Virus record (IMG/VR): IMGVR_UViG_3300045919_000425
Coordinates: 1-33,198 of that record
Source of the DNA: a virus
Length of the DNA: 33,198 bases
Strand: one strand, 5' to 3'
The notes beneath the pieces are model-generated. The model saw only the letters and a program-made list of their open reading frames with translations. It did no database searches and was not told where the DNA came from. The translations under genes and the position numbers were made by a program. Of the stretch, positions 1 through 6,167 are shown one piece after another; positions within the stretch are counted from its first letter, which is position 1, and each line of letters starts with the position of its first letter.

Positions 1-68
1 GGTTTCATTTACTATCAAGCATTATCTGGACATTTATTGTGATATTTATCATGAGGTTAGTTGTATGA
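1..68 (+). CDS. Membrane protein, C-terminal end only (partial)
   Basis: An open frame enters from the left edge in the third reading frame and stops at TGA 66-68. The last 21 residues include the hydrophobic stretch IIWTFIVIFIM, so this is probably a C-terminal membrane helix. The stop overlaps the ATG of the next gene as ATGA, a layout seen repeatedly in this window, which supports the call. The rest lies outside the window and function cannot be given. Confidence 0.55.
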   Translation, partial: FHLLSSIIWTFIVIFIMRLVV

Positions 69-301
69 AATTAACAACTAGGACAGAGGTCAAAACACAC
101 CCATATTTTACGGTTTTAGATTTCATGAATTGTCCTGGTTGTCATTCAGAACAGCGGGCAATATCTCACACTGATAGGAAAGTAGGGAACCTATTAACCT
201 GCTGGAATTGTGGGGTTACCATTAAATTACATCATATGATTCAGTTTGATCATGAGGTGAGCGAATACGAAGCAGAGGTGATTAGTGTTAAAAATCATTA
301 G
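65..301 (+). CDS. Small zinc-ribbon protein
   Basis: A 78-residue protein with two CxxC knuckles, CPGC near residue 23 and CWNC near residue 46, separated by about 20 residues. This is the spacing of a four-cysteine zinc ribbon. Nothing else identifies a partner or nucleic-acid target. It starts at an ATG that overlaps the stop of the upstream membrane gene and ends inside the next gene, so it is part of a tightly packed plus-strand operon. The preceding frame is also open to the window edge, so a longer upstream form is possible but less likely than the coupled start. Confidence 0.7.
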   Translation: MKLTTRTEVKTHPYFTVLDFMNCPGCHSEQRAISHTDRKVGNLLTCWNCGVTIKLHHMIQFDHEVSEYEAEVISVKNH

Positions 302-608
302 GAAATATATCGAAAAAGGTCACAAGCCAGGAGATACGTTAACTTTACTTACTAGGAATTACTTACTAATATCGCCCACAGGCAAAGTAAGACTTATGAA
401 GCACCCATTACAAGGGGTGCACACTGTGAAAGAGTTGTGGGATCTATATGAAGTTGGAGATCCTATGACTAAAGGCGAATTGCTGGGATTGTGCAAATAT
501 CTTTGTAATTATGGTAATCATAGTTTTACTGTAAGAATGGGTCTTAGATACCCTGATTTAATTGATAAGGAAGAAGGAAAAGCAATTATAAGCAGAGAAC
601 TTTCATAA
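285..608 (+). CDS. Unknown small phage protein
   Basis: A 107-residue protein that I do not recognise. It uses a GTG start preceded by GAGGTG and overlaps the zinc-ribbon gene by 17 bases. The N-terminal third is basic (KIIRKYIEKGHKPGD), and the middle is mixed alpha/beta with no recognisable motif. The next gene follows after 10 bases. Its place in the operon is clear, its role is not. Confidence 0.6.
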   Translation: MLKIIRKYIEKGHKPGDTLTLLTRNYLLISPTGKVRLMKHPLQGVHTVKELWDLYEVGDPMTKGELLGLCKYLCNYGNHSFTVRMGLRYPDLIDKEEGKAIISRELS

Positions 609-618
609 GTAGGTGATT

Positions 619-1224
619 ATGAAGCACAAGGATTTAATCAAGCTACATAAAGAATCCTTTAGGAGTCTTAAAGGAACATCATTATTCCAGGATGTTGTTA
701 GTTGCTCGGAGTTCAAAAACAGTAAATATCGTAAGCATACTTTTGAGTATGAGGATAAATTAGTGATCATATTCAAAGGAACTGGCAGGCAATATCAATC
801 TGGCAGTTTGTCGGATTCCGAAGAGTTTTGTAATCTGCTTTATTTAGATCCAGAGATAATGCTGAAGCACTCAAAGCCGGTGATATTGGTCGGATATTTC
901 CTAGGAACAGCTCTGGCAACTAAGTATGCTATGGATTTGGTTTTAAACGGCACAGATGTCACAGAAATCATAACATTTGGGTATCCCTTGTCCGATGTAG
1001 GCATATTTAATGACAAGTACCATGACACGCCTAATCATAAGAGAATATTCCGGTACGTTAGCGGCTGTGAATCTGCAACGGAGCATTCTCCTTCTTTCAA
1101 GCACACGACTCTTGATAAGAGATCGCTAAGGAAATCTAAAGTATCTTGCATATTGAATCCATTTCGATGGAAGTCGAGTATTCTTAAGGTGATGCACCCA
1201 ATCAGGAAGAGCTTACTCACTTAG
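619..1224 (+). CDS. Lipase class 3-like alpha/beta-hydrolase with lost nucleophile
   Basis: A 201-residue protein with the landmarks of the class 3 lipase fold in order. There is a strand followed by FKGT (residues 52-55, the family FRGT oxyanion region), the nucleophile-elbow segment VGYFLGTALA (91-100), and TFGYP after it. In active enzymes the elbow is GxSxG; here the Ser position is Phe94 (codon TTC at 898-900). The usual catalytic Asp region (DxVP) reads GCESATEHSP, and a late His (FKHTT) remains. It therefore looks catalytically dead as a Ser hydrolase. I chose ATG 619, spaced from AGGTG, over an in-frame GTG six bases upstream. The shadow frames inside it are not genes. Confidence 0.7.
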   Translation: MKHKDLIKLHKESFRSLKGTSLFQDVVSCSEFKNSKYRKHTFEYEDKLVIIFKGTGRQYQSGSLSDSEEFCNLLYLDPEIMLKHSKPVILVGYFLGTALATKYAMDLVLNGTDVTEIITFGYPLSDVGIFNDKYHDTPNHKRIFRYVSGCESATEHSPSFKHTTLDKRSLRKSKVSCILNPFRWKSSILKVMHPIRKSLLT

Positions 1225-1280
1225 TCTTCCATCTTTTGCTAAGTCATAACGCCAGCAACTACAAAGAAAGTGAGTACATA

Positions 1281-1496
1281 ATGTTGAAAATAAAGCCACC
1301 CTATGGCTCTGTTCCACCAAGTCATAATATTAATGAGTGTGAGCCTAAAAGCACTGTGCAGAAGAATTTAGACGGTAAAATACCTGGTATGTATTTTAAT
1401 GAGGAATCTTTTGATCGTTTTTGTTTGATTGTTAAGGTAGGGTTAATTGCATTACTTCTTTTGTTAATGGGAGTGATCATAGGAATTCTTTTATGA
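1281..1496 (+). CDS. Small protein with C-terminal membrane anchor
   Basis: A 71-residue protein starting MLKIKPPYGSV. The last 24 residues (IVKVGLIALLLLLMGVIIGILL) form one strong transmembrane helix, so it is probably tail-anchored with a soluble polar N-terminal part of about 45 residues. The ATG at 1281 follows an AAAGAAAGTGAG purine tract. A TTG 45 bases upstream is also in frame but has no better ribosome site. Its stop overlaps the next gene as ATGA, indicating coupling with the SLOG protein. No function recognised. Confidence 0.65.
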   Translation: MLKIKPPYGSVPPSHNINECEPKSTVQKNLDGKIPGMYFNEESFDRFCLIVKVGLIALLLLLMGVIIGILL

Positions 1497-1900
1497 GATT
1501 ATTGATTTTCGGAAGCAGGAGTATTAAGTACACACCCGAACAAGTACATCTTGATGTAGAGTATTTTGCTCAACACATAGGGATATCAAGTGATGAACCA
1601 TTAGAAATCATAAGTGGAGGGGCCGTAGGGATAGATACATATGCGGAACAGTTTGCCGACTCTTGCAAGCTAGCAAGTAAGAAGATCTTTTATCCAGATT
1701 GGGATAAGAACGGTAAAGCGGCAGGAATTATCCGCAACAGGCAGATGGTTGAGTACTGTGATTTCGCTTTAGGATACTGGGACGGAGTAAGCAAAGGAAC
1801 TAAAAGCACTATTGATTTTTTAAGAAAATCAGGGAAGTATTACATTATCAACACAAATGAGTTTAATTGGGAGGTTAAGTGGAAGTTATTAATACCGTAA
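1493..1900 (+). CDS. SLOG-family (DUF2493/YpsA-like) nucleotide-binding protein
   Basis: A 135-residue Rossmann-like protein. It opens with the strand MRLLIFGSRS, has the glycine-rich ISGGAVGIDTYAEQFA (about residues 40-55), then FYPDWDKNGKAAGIIRNRQM and a late YWDGVSKGTKSTIDF. This order (GSR, SGGAxGxD, PxW..G..AG..RN..M, GxSxGT) is typical of the DUF2493 branch of the SLOG superfamily, which includes DprA and LOG proteins. Family members bind nucleotides or nucleotide-derived signals; the ligand here is unknown. It overlaps the genes on both sides. Confidence 0.82.
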   Translation: MRLLIFGSRSIKYTPEQVHLDVEYFAQHIGISSDEPLEIISGGAVGIDTYAEQFADSCKLASKKIFYPDWDKNGKAAGIIRNRQMVEYCDFALGYWDGVSKGTKSTIDFLRKSGKYYIINTNEFNWEVKWKLLIP

Positions 1901-2247
1901 TCGGAGTTTCTTGTCTTTTAGCGGGTATTGCTTTGTTAGCGAGCAGGTTTATTAAGCCAAAGAAAAAGTATGACGTAGTAGTGATACTTCCGACCAAGGA
2001 AGATAGTGATGAGGTGATTTCTATTGGATTTAATTGTCCAGAAAAGTTAACCAAACTAAAGAAAATCGAGGAAACTCTTAAGATATATGATTTAGTATTG
2101 TTCCCTGATGAGATTGAAGATGATGAAGAAAAACGTAAAAAATTTAAGGACGTGAACGAGGCAATAGATATAGAAAAAACCGCAGATCAGGCATTAAGAT
2201 TAGCAATCAAATACTCTAAATTACATAGAAAAACATACAGAAATTAA
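1879..2247 (+). CDS. Membrane-anchored small acidic protein
   Basis: A 122-residue protein with a membrane segment near its start (VIGVSCLLAGIALLASRF, residues 7-24) followed by a basic stop-transfer patch KPKKK. The cytoplasmic remainder is highly charged, with an acidic stretch DEIEDDEEKRKK. The GTG start at 1879 is preceded by GGGAGG, and the gene overlaps the SLOG gene by 22 bases. It ends in TYRN inside a perfect palindrome that also encodes the end of the convergent lysozyme. Function unknown. Confidence 0.65.
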   Translation: MEVINTVIGVSCLLAGIALLASRFIKPKKKYDVVVILPTKEDSDEVISIGFNCPEKLTKLKKIEETLKIYDLVLFPDEIEDDEEKRKKFKDVNEAIDIEKTADQALRLAIKYSKLHRKTYRN

Positions 2248-2259
2248 TTTCTGTATGTT
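2232..2259. terminator. 28-bp perfect palindrome shared by two convergent gene ends
   Basis: AACATACAGAAATT (2232-2245) is followed directly by its exact reverse complement (2246-2259). It lies where the plus-strand membrane gene and the minus-strand lysozyme meet, and both stop codons fall in it (overlap TTAA at 2244-2247). A bidirectional terminator is the natural reading. No strong T run follows on the plus side, so efficiency is uncertain. Confidence 0.6.
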
Positions 2260-3038
2260 AAGAGAGTTTTATAAGGGTTGTTGATGGATAAGCTAAGTAA
2301 AAGACTTTCTATATCCCTACGAGTCACGAGACCTTCAGATAGTACGCCTTTAGAGGTTATGAACGAAGCTTTAATCGCTTTAACCGCCTTACTCAGCCTA
2401 CCATGCTTAATTAAACTAGCCACGTCCGAATTATTAAATCTATCCATTCCAATGTTATAAACAAATGAAACAAGAGCCGCTTTTCCATAGGCAGAAATCC
2501 TGTGATCCATATTATTCTGAATTAGGAAAGTCATAACTGTCTCGTAGTTTGTATTTATTAACTTCCGTTGATTAAGAATCCCTTCGCTTTTTGTTAGGAC
2601 ATCTCCCTTTCTTACTCTCCTAATTTCACCAGAATGCTTATCGTGTATATACGTGTTACCGAATCCTATAGTGTAGGTTCCATATCCATCATCATAAGCT
2701 TTTTCTCGATAATCACCTTCTAAACTCTCAATAATACCATGTGATAAACCGATAATCAGGGCTTTATCGTTTCCTTTCTTTTTCTTAATCTTACTCATAA
2801 TAGCATTTCGTACTTTTATAAGAGCTTCGGACGAAGATTTCTTAGTTGCCCTATTAATTAAGTAGTTTATCTCCAGAATATGTAATGGAACATCGTTCGT
2901 TGTGTTTTGGGATAAGTCGACAGAATCTATCGTTGAGTCTCGATGGAGATTGGGTTCAACCTTCATTCTTACTGAGGTGAAGAAGATACTCGACAAAACA
3001 GCGCACTTAACAACAAAAACACAAGTTTTAACATTCAT
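2244..3038 (-). CDS. GH24 phage lysozyme (endolysin) with N-terminal membrane/signal-anchor segment
   Basis: A 264-residue muramidase that should cleave the MurNAc-GlcNAc bond of peptidoglycan during lysis. The GH24 signature is clear: Glu107 (SLEGDYREKAY), Asp117 and Thr123 in YDDGYGTYTIGFG, matching the Glu-Asp-Thr triad of T4 lysozyme with one extra residue between Glu and Asp. The C-terminal half has the helical GH24 pattern AALVSFVYNIG and LVTRRDIESLLL. Residues 5-22 (TCVFVVKCAVLSSIFFTS) form a hydrophobic segment, suggesting Sec export or a signal-anchor endolysin. About 60 residues of linker precede the catalytic domain, so it is longer than minimal lysozymes. A good minus promoter lies at 3134-3162. 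Confidence 0.92.
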   Translation of the reverse strand: MNVKTCVFVVKCAVLSSIFFTSVRMKVEPNLHRDSTIDSVDLSQNTTNDVPLHILEINYLINRATKKSSSEALIKVRNAIMSKIKKKKGNDKALIIGLSHGIIESLEGDYREKAYDDGYGTYTIGFGNTYIHDKHSGEIRRVRKGDVLTKSEGILNQRKLINTNYETVMTFLIQNNMDHRISAYGKAALVSFVYNIGMDRFNNSDVASLIKHGRLSKAVKAIKASFITSKGVLSEGLVTRRDIESLLLSLSINNPYKTLLTYRN

Positions 3039-3057
3039 CGCACAGCACCGACTTTCT

Positions 3058-3125
3058 GTCTCAAAAGTGAGACGGTTTTATACCCACCGGGTGGGGTGGG
3101 GGTAGTAAATACCCTATTTTAGGGT
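3058..3125. repeat. Three short inverted repeats in the lysozyme 5' region
   Basis: Three hairpins stand between the lysozyme start and its promoter: GTCTCA/TGAGAC (3058-3073), CCCACC/GGTGGG around 3083-3095, and ACCCTA/TAGGGT (3111-3125). In the minus-strand transcript they would form a structured leader of about 85 nt just upstream of the ATG, plausibly limiting early translation of the lysozyme. Confidence 0.45.
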
Positions 3126-3133
3126 AGGGGTGT

Positions 3134-3162
3134 AATATAAGAGATTTAATAAAGGAAGTCAA
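3134..3162 (-). promoter_or_regulatory. Sigma70-type promoter for the lysozyme
   Basis: Read on the minus strand, TTGACT and TATATT are separated by exactly 17 bases. The -35 matches the cassette promoters but the flanking inverted repeat is absent, so it is probably regulated differently. The predicted start gives a leader of about 90 nt before the lysozyme ATG. Confidence 0.7.
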
Positions 3163-3204
3163 CCGGCAGAATTTGCTTTTTGCGCATGGCCTATTTTTAA
3201 GATT

Positions 3205-3406
3205 GCGTACTAGTATTATGGTACACTAGTGTACTACTGTACTAATGTGCTAGTACCTTAGTGTACTAGCACATTAGTACAGGTAATATTAGTAAATTTA
3301 TATCATTAATCTAGTACATTAGTACAGTATTGTACCTATACCTTAGTGTACTAGTACAAAGGTATAGGTAATATTAGTAAATTTATATCATTAATCTAGT
3401 ACATTA
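3205..3406. repeat. Cluster of GTAC/CTAG palindromes with a 41-bp direct repeat
   Basis: The non-coding stretch is built from GTAC and CTAG units. It contains a perfect 14-bp palindrome GTACACTAGTGTAC (3221-3234) and 19-bp arms TGTACTAATGTGCTAGTAC (3238-3256) and complement (3263-3281) around a 6-nt loop. It also holds 12-bp arms TACCTATACCTT (3333-3344) and complement (3359-3370) enclosing TGTACTAGTACA. A 41-bp sequence beginning AGGTAATATTAG occurs twice (3281-3321 and 3366-3406). It resembles a protein-binding array such as an origin, partition or packaging-related site; this is inference. Confidence 0.8.
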
Positions 3407-3425
3407 AGGTTGTAATTGATAAACA

Positions 3426-3475
3426 GCAAAACGCAAAAAAGGCAAGTTTATTTACCTCAGTTTTTTGCGTTTTGC
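3426..3475. repeat. 15-bp perfect inverted repeat
   Basis: GCAAAACGCAAAAAA (3426-3440) and its exact complement (3461-3475) flank a 20-nt loop. The A and T runs sit on the loop side of the stem, so it is not a textbook terminator in either direction. It may be a structural element or a binding site. Confidence 0.65.
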
Positions 3476-3503
3476 CATCATATCCCTTAACTAGTAAGGA
3501 TGT

Positions 3504-3702
3504 GGCTTATTAAGTTTTAGGTGCGAAACTATCTAATTCTACTAAATCCCCTTTCTTAAATCTCAGATACATACTGCCATAAAATAAGCCGAAAGTCAAG
3601 CTGCGATCTGAGAATTCCTGTAGGCATTAATGTCAGTTACTTTTTACAAACTAGTACAATTAAATATATTTTCAGCTCCCTATACATAATAGGGATTTTT
3701 TT
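3504..3702 (+). ncRNA. Candidate pseudoknot RNA ending in a terminator
   Basis: Two perfect 8-bp pairings interleave. GGCTTATT (3504-3511) pairs with AATAAGCC (3583-3590), and TCTCAGAT (3561-3568) pairs with ATCTGAGA (3606-3613). That order gives a pseudoknot topology. A terminator with a T run follows at 3678-3702 on the same strand, and no open frame of useful length lies here. I see no clear promoter just upstream, which lowers confidence. Confidence 0.4.
3678..3702 (+). terminator. Rho-independent terminator
   Basis: Stem CCCTAT (3678-3683) / ATAGGG (3689-3694) with a 5-nt loop, followed by A and a run of seven T. It would stop plus-strand transcripts arriving from the palindrome region before the first cassette promoter. 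Confidence 0.7.
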
Positions 3703-3703
3703 A

Positions 3704-3733
3704 ATTCGTTCTTTTAACGTTAAAAGAACGAAT
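3704..3733. repeat. 30-bp perfect palindrome
   Basis: ATTCGTTCTTTTAAC (3704-3718) is followed without a spacer by its exact reverse complement (3719-3733). It starts one base after the terminator T run and lies about 75 bp upstream of the first cassette promoter. Loop-free palindromes of this size are usually dimer binding sites or cruciform/terminator backups. Confidence 0.75.
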
Positions 3734-3807
3734 ATAGGGCTTAAATCAGCAAATACTAACTATTAAGTTGTTGATTGTATTAAATATTTTTTATTTGACA
3801 GACTCAC

Positions 3808-3836
3808 TTGACTTCTAGTTAAGATTAGGATAGTAT
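3808..3836 (+). promoter_or_regulatory. Cassette promoter 1 with overlapping inverted repeat
   Basis: TTGACT (3808-3813), 17-bp spacer, TAGTAT (3831-3836). The 17-mer CTTGACTTCTAGTTAAG starting at 3807 is an inverted repeat (CTTnACTnnnAGTnAAG) covering the -35, a good repressor-operator shape. The spacer sequence itself recurs almost unchanged in the other cassettes. Confidence 0.88.
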
Positions 3837-3841
3837 TTAAA

Positions 3842-4152
3842 TATGGAAGGGAAACGAAAGAATCCAGTCCATAAGGTTAAAGCTCCCATACCGATAAGTC
3901 TCGGGTTGGGTTAGGCAGTGGGTAACTCCATGGTGCGGCCGGTTGCGGTGAAACAGCTTAAAGCCTTACAATTTAATAGCCTTACTACCATTAGGCGGGT
4001 TACGATTTAGATTGTAACGATAAGTAAAATGATTCATTGGAGTACGATCAAGTGGGTTAGTCACCACATGAAATAATACGACGATCCAAAGAATGAAAAC
4101 TTTACTTACTTTACCGTTTAAATAATTCAACAATTTTTAAGGAGATCCCAAG
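3842..4152 (+). ncRNA. Structured leader RNA 1 (class A)
   Basis: About 310 nt between promoter 1 and its gene without a useful open frame. It starts with a 5' hairpin TATGGA/TCCATA (3842-3873), followed by a GC-richer domain (3875-3962) enclosed by AAGG..AGCT/AGCT..CCTT. A hairpin ends in GTAAC immediately before the core, which is TAAGTAAA (4021-4028) pairing with TTTACTTA (4101-4108). The core encloses the hairpin GTGG-GTTAGTCA-CCAC (4052-4067). The same core elements recur in leaders 2 and 5 with compensatory base changes. The leader ends in a T-rich tract and AAGGAG for the first gene. Confidence 0.75.
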
Positions 4153-4440
4153 ATGACAAATCTATGTAACATCAACGAGCTTTCGAGATTTTCTCAAGTA
4201 TGTGGTTCCAATGAATTTGATAAGTTTGTTAAAGGCTCTCTAGTAGGTTCAAAGGCAATTCAAGTTAAGGATTCCTACTATTTTGCAGTAGCTAATAAGT
4301 CCTTTGAGGGTAAGCTAGCTTGGACTATTCACCAATTAAATAGATTCGGTGATGTGTCGGCTGTTTGCGACAAGAAAAGATTCTCGAGCTTTGAGCGTGC
4401 GGTGCAAGTAATAGAATCAATAGTAAAAAATCTCCCTTGA
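4153..4440 (+). CDS. Unknown cassette protein, paralogue family A (member 1)
   Basis: A 95-residue protein starting MTNLCNINELSRFSQVCGS. It shares with the proteins at 7292 and 10476 an N-terminal helix, then YYF, a strand with C-terminal SFERAVQVIESIV (F..Y/F..A.rvi.ahl in the family) and overall length. The layout of strands followed by a helix with a spaced Ala resembles the AP2-like repeats at 7642, which is only a suggestion. It is the first gene after structured leader 1, with a strong TTTTTAAGGAGA ribosome site. Function unknown. Confidence 0.7.
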   Translation: MTNLCNINELSRFSQVCGSNEFDKFVKGSLVGSKAIQVKDSYYFAVANKSFEGKLAWTIHQLNRFGDVSAVCDKKRFSSFERAVQVIESIVKNLP

Positions 4441-4501
4441 TGTGCCGATAAAGAACGTATTAACTATAACCATACAAATGAATCATTAATCGGAGTTTAA
4501 C

Positions 4502-4747
4502 ATGGTAGCTAAATCAAGTAAAAAAGGTTATTTTGGCGTTATATTAAAGGATAAAAATACTGACGACTTGGATTTTAACGGACTTACAAGCGAGTTTTTA
4601 GCTGATTCGGACAAAGAAGCTTGTGCTGTGGCTCAATACATTCTTGAAAAAAGAAAAGCGGAACTCAAACTATCAAATCAAGTGATTATTGTTTATCAAG
4701 TAAAGAAAGATACTTTTACCGTCGTGATGAAATATTCTTTCGCCTAA
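4502..4747 (+). CDS. Unknown small cassette protein
   Basis: An 81-residue protein with a central helix (SDKEACAVAQYILEKRKAEL) followed by two strands (QVIIVYQVKK, TFTVVMKY). The helix plus FYEVK-like strand resembles the protein at 10997, so the two may be distant paralogues. It has a weak GGAG ribosome site in CGGAGTTTAAC. It is second in cassette 1. No known motif. Confidence 0.62.
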   Translation: MVAKSSKKGYFGVILKDKNTDDLDFNGLTSEFLADSDKEACAVAQYILEKRKAELKLSNQVIIVYQVKKDTFTVVMKYSFA

Positions 4748-4795
4748 GTCCACTTAAACTACTTAATACAAAAATAACTTTTAGGAGATATAAGT

Positions 4796-5083
4796 ATGTC
4801 GAAATTTTCGATTCGCTCCACTGCCACTCAATTGGAGAGATGGTTAGATAAGCTAGGAGTAGCGTATAAATCTATCCATGCGGATTATGGTAGCAGGTAT
4901 ATAGATGTGAGATTGCCATACATAGACGAATTCTGTAAGATTCGCATAAGCGACCATATGGCTAGGTACGATTGTGACTTCTCTATTAGCCCATTCGAAT
5001 TAAGTCTTTCTTATGTAAAAAAAGAAGTAAAGAAGCTAATTAAGAAAAATTTCGAGAATCAACTACTAGAGGCACTAGAATAG
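4796..5083 (+). CDS. Unknown small cassette protein
   Basis: A 95-residue protein, basic at the C terminus (KKEVKKLIKKNFENQ), with an alpha-beta-beta-alpha look: TATQLERWLDKLGVAYK, then RYIDVRLPY and FCKIRISDH, then a final helix. The ATG follows TTTTAGGAGATATAAGT. It is third in cassette 1. I do not recognise the family. Confidence 0.62.
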   Translation: MSKFSIRSTATQLERWLDKLGVAYKSIHADYGSRYIDVRLPYIDEFCKIRISDHMARYDCDFSISPFELSLSYVKKEVKKLIKKNFENQLLEALE

Positions 5084-5134
5084 TATCGTAAACTTATTAA
5101 TCAATCACATTCCACAAATAAAGGAGTAACTCTT

Positions 5135-5320
5135 ATGAGATTCAAGGCAGGTACGCTAGTTGTAACTGATTACGATATCAAGGCAGGCATAACAACAGGT
5201 ACTATCTACGAGGTGTTAGATTTCGACAACACCGTTGAAGGTAAAGAGTTAATACTTATTGAAGATGACAACGGCCAAAACACTTGGCAGAATCCATACA
5301 AGTTCTACGAGTCAAAATAA
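5135..5320 (+). CDS. Small SH3-like/beta-barrel protein
   Basis: A 61-residue protein, probably all beta: RFKAGTLVVTDY, GTIYEVLDF, ELILIEDDNG, NTWQNPYKFYE. The KxGTxV start and short strands resemble small KOW/SH3-like barrels, and the gene at 14147 (LKTGTLVEL) and the N-terminal part of 17141 (KIGTVVRV) begin in the same way. Last gene of cassette 1, just before promoter 2. The fold is inferred from the pattern, function unknown. Confidence 0.6.
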   Translation: MRFKAGTLVVTDYDIKAGITTGTIYEVLDFDNTVEGKELILIEDDNGQNTWQNPYKFYESK

Positions 5321-5333
5321 ATGGTCAAGCTAC

Positions 5334-5362
5334 TTGACTTCTAGTTAAGATTAGGATAGTAT
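5334..5362 (+). promoter_or_regulatory. Cassette promoter 2
   Basis: TTGACT (5334-5339), 17 bp, TAGTAT (5357-5362). The spacer and the inverted repeat CTTGACTTCTAGTTAAG are identical to promoter 1. Confidence 0.88.
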
Positions 5363-5368
5363 TTAAAT

Positions 5369-5654
5369 AGGAGAAGAATACTTCTCCGAGCACCGAGAGG
5401 GTTTAACCGCTAGCGAAACTGAGGTTAAACAAGTAAATGGGACACCGACTATACAGGTGTTGACCTGAACCCAAGAGTACCGGGTAAGTTCAATCGAAAG
5501 ATTGCAACGATAAGTAAAATGATTCGATGGAGTAGGCAACTAGTGAGATAAGCGCACTTTACCAAAAAGGAAAGCTTGGCCGAAAGATTAAATACTTTAC
5601 TTACATTGCTTTTTTAACGACTCTAAACAAAACAATCTTTAAGGAGATTCATAA
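5369..5654 (+). ncRNA. Structured leader RNA 2 (class A)
   Basis: About 285 nt leader. A 7-bp hairpin GGAGAAG-AATA-CTTCTCC (5370-5387) sits exactly at the expected 5' end. Later comes CAATC-GAAA-GATTG (5491-5504), with a GNRA tetraloop, directly before the core. In the core, TAAGTAAA (5511-5518) pairs with TTTACTTA (5596-5603). Between them is GATTCGATGGAGTA, nearly identical to leader 1. The equivalent of the GTGG/CCAC hairpin is replaced by a different sequence. Confidence 0.75.
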
Positions 5655-5873
5655 ATGAGACAAAAGCTAACAATATTAGAAACTAGAGAAAAAATTGAAG
5701 AGTTAAACAATTCAATATCCGAGGGTTGGCTAGAGGTTAGCGATCTGTATAAAGAATTAGCCGCCAAACCTAACAGTCAAGATATTAAAGATACAATAGC
5801 ACTTGTTAAAAGCATTACCCGTGAAAATATCAACGAATCCAAAAGACTAGAAAACACACTTGTAAACCTGTAA
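5655..5873 (+). CDS. Small coiled-coil cassette protein
   Basis: A 72-residue, almost wholly helical protein (LETREKIEELNNSISEGWLEVSDL and later ITRENINESKRLENTLV), probably a short coiled-coil hairpin. It is the sole gene of cassette 2, behind a leader four times as long as its coding sequence's promoter-proximal spacing elsewhere would need. The ribosome site is TTTAAGGAGATTC. Function unknown. Confidence 0.62.
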   Translation: MRQKLTILETREKIEELNNSISEGWLEVSDLYKELAAKPNSQDIKDTIALVKSITRENINESKRLENTLVNL

Positions 5874-5923
5874 CACAGGAAAAATATTCAAAAAAAATAA
5901 AGTCAAAAACTTTAGTCCACTAC

Positions 5924-5952
5924 TTGACTTCTAGTTAAGATTGTGAGAATAT
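5924..5952 (+). promoter_or_regulatory. Cassette promoter 3 (diverged -10)
   Basis: TTGACT (5924-5929) with the intact 17-bp inverted repeat, then a 17-bp spacer that changes after AAGATT, and GAATAT (5947-5952) as a weaker -10. The operator half is better conserved than the -10, which suggests that the repeat is the selected element. Confidence 0.75.
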
Positions 5953-5958
5953 ATGAAT

Positions 5959-6167
5959 AAGGAAGGGAACTTGGAAACCAGGAACTTTCCAAGTTATTTG
6001 ACAATTTTGGGTTTGAATCCTTTAAATAGGATCGGGAGCCTGCTAGTCTGGAATAAGATGGCTAGTTATGATACGAACGAAAAGTTTAAAAGCTTTTTGA
6101 TATTAGGTTGAACTTTTCAGTCTAATACAAAGCGTTTTTTAACCAAACAATTTTTAGGAGATAAACA
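5959..6167 (+). ncRNA. Structured leader RNA 3 (class B)
   Basis: About 210 nt. It has a perfect 10-bp 5' hairpin AACTTGGAAA (5968-5977) / TTTCCAAGTT (5986-5995), followed by TTATTTGACAATTTTG shared with leader 4. The second domain is CTAG (6043-6046) ... CTAG (6062-6065) around TCTGGAATAAGATGG, then TTATGATA. The third is an 8-bp stem GAAAAGTT (6079-6086) / AACTTTTC (6111-6118). The second domain matches leader 4 with a different but still paired stem. Confidence 0.7.

Noticed and set aside
2902-3105. Plus-strand open frame of 67 codons over the lysozyme start
   Set aside because: Overlaps the lysozyme N terminus and its leader in antisense, has no ribosome site, and the lysozyme is far better supported.
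3281-3406. The 41-bp repeat pair as a CRISPR array
   Set aside because: Only two copies, spacer of 44 bp full of palindromes, and no cas genes or further repeats.
6010-6020. A GGTTTGAATCC string resembling a tRNA T-arm within leader 3
   Set aside because: No matching acceptor, D and anticodon arms at tRNA spacing, and no CCA end. It is better explained as part of the class B leader.
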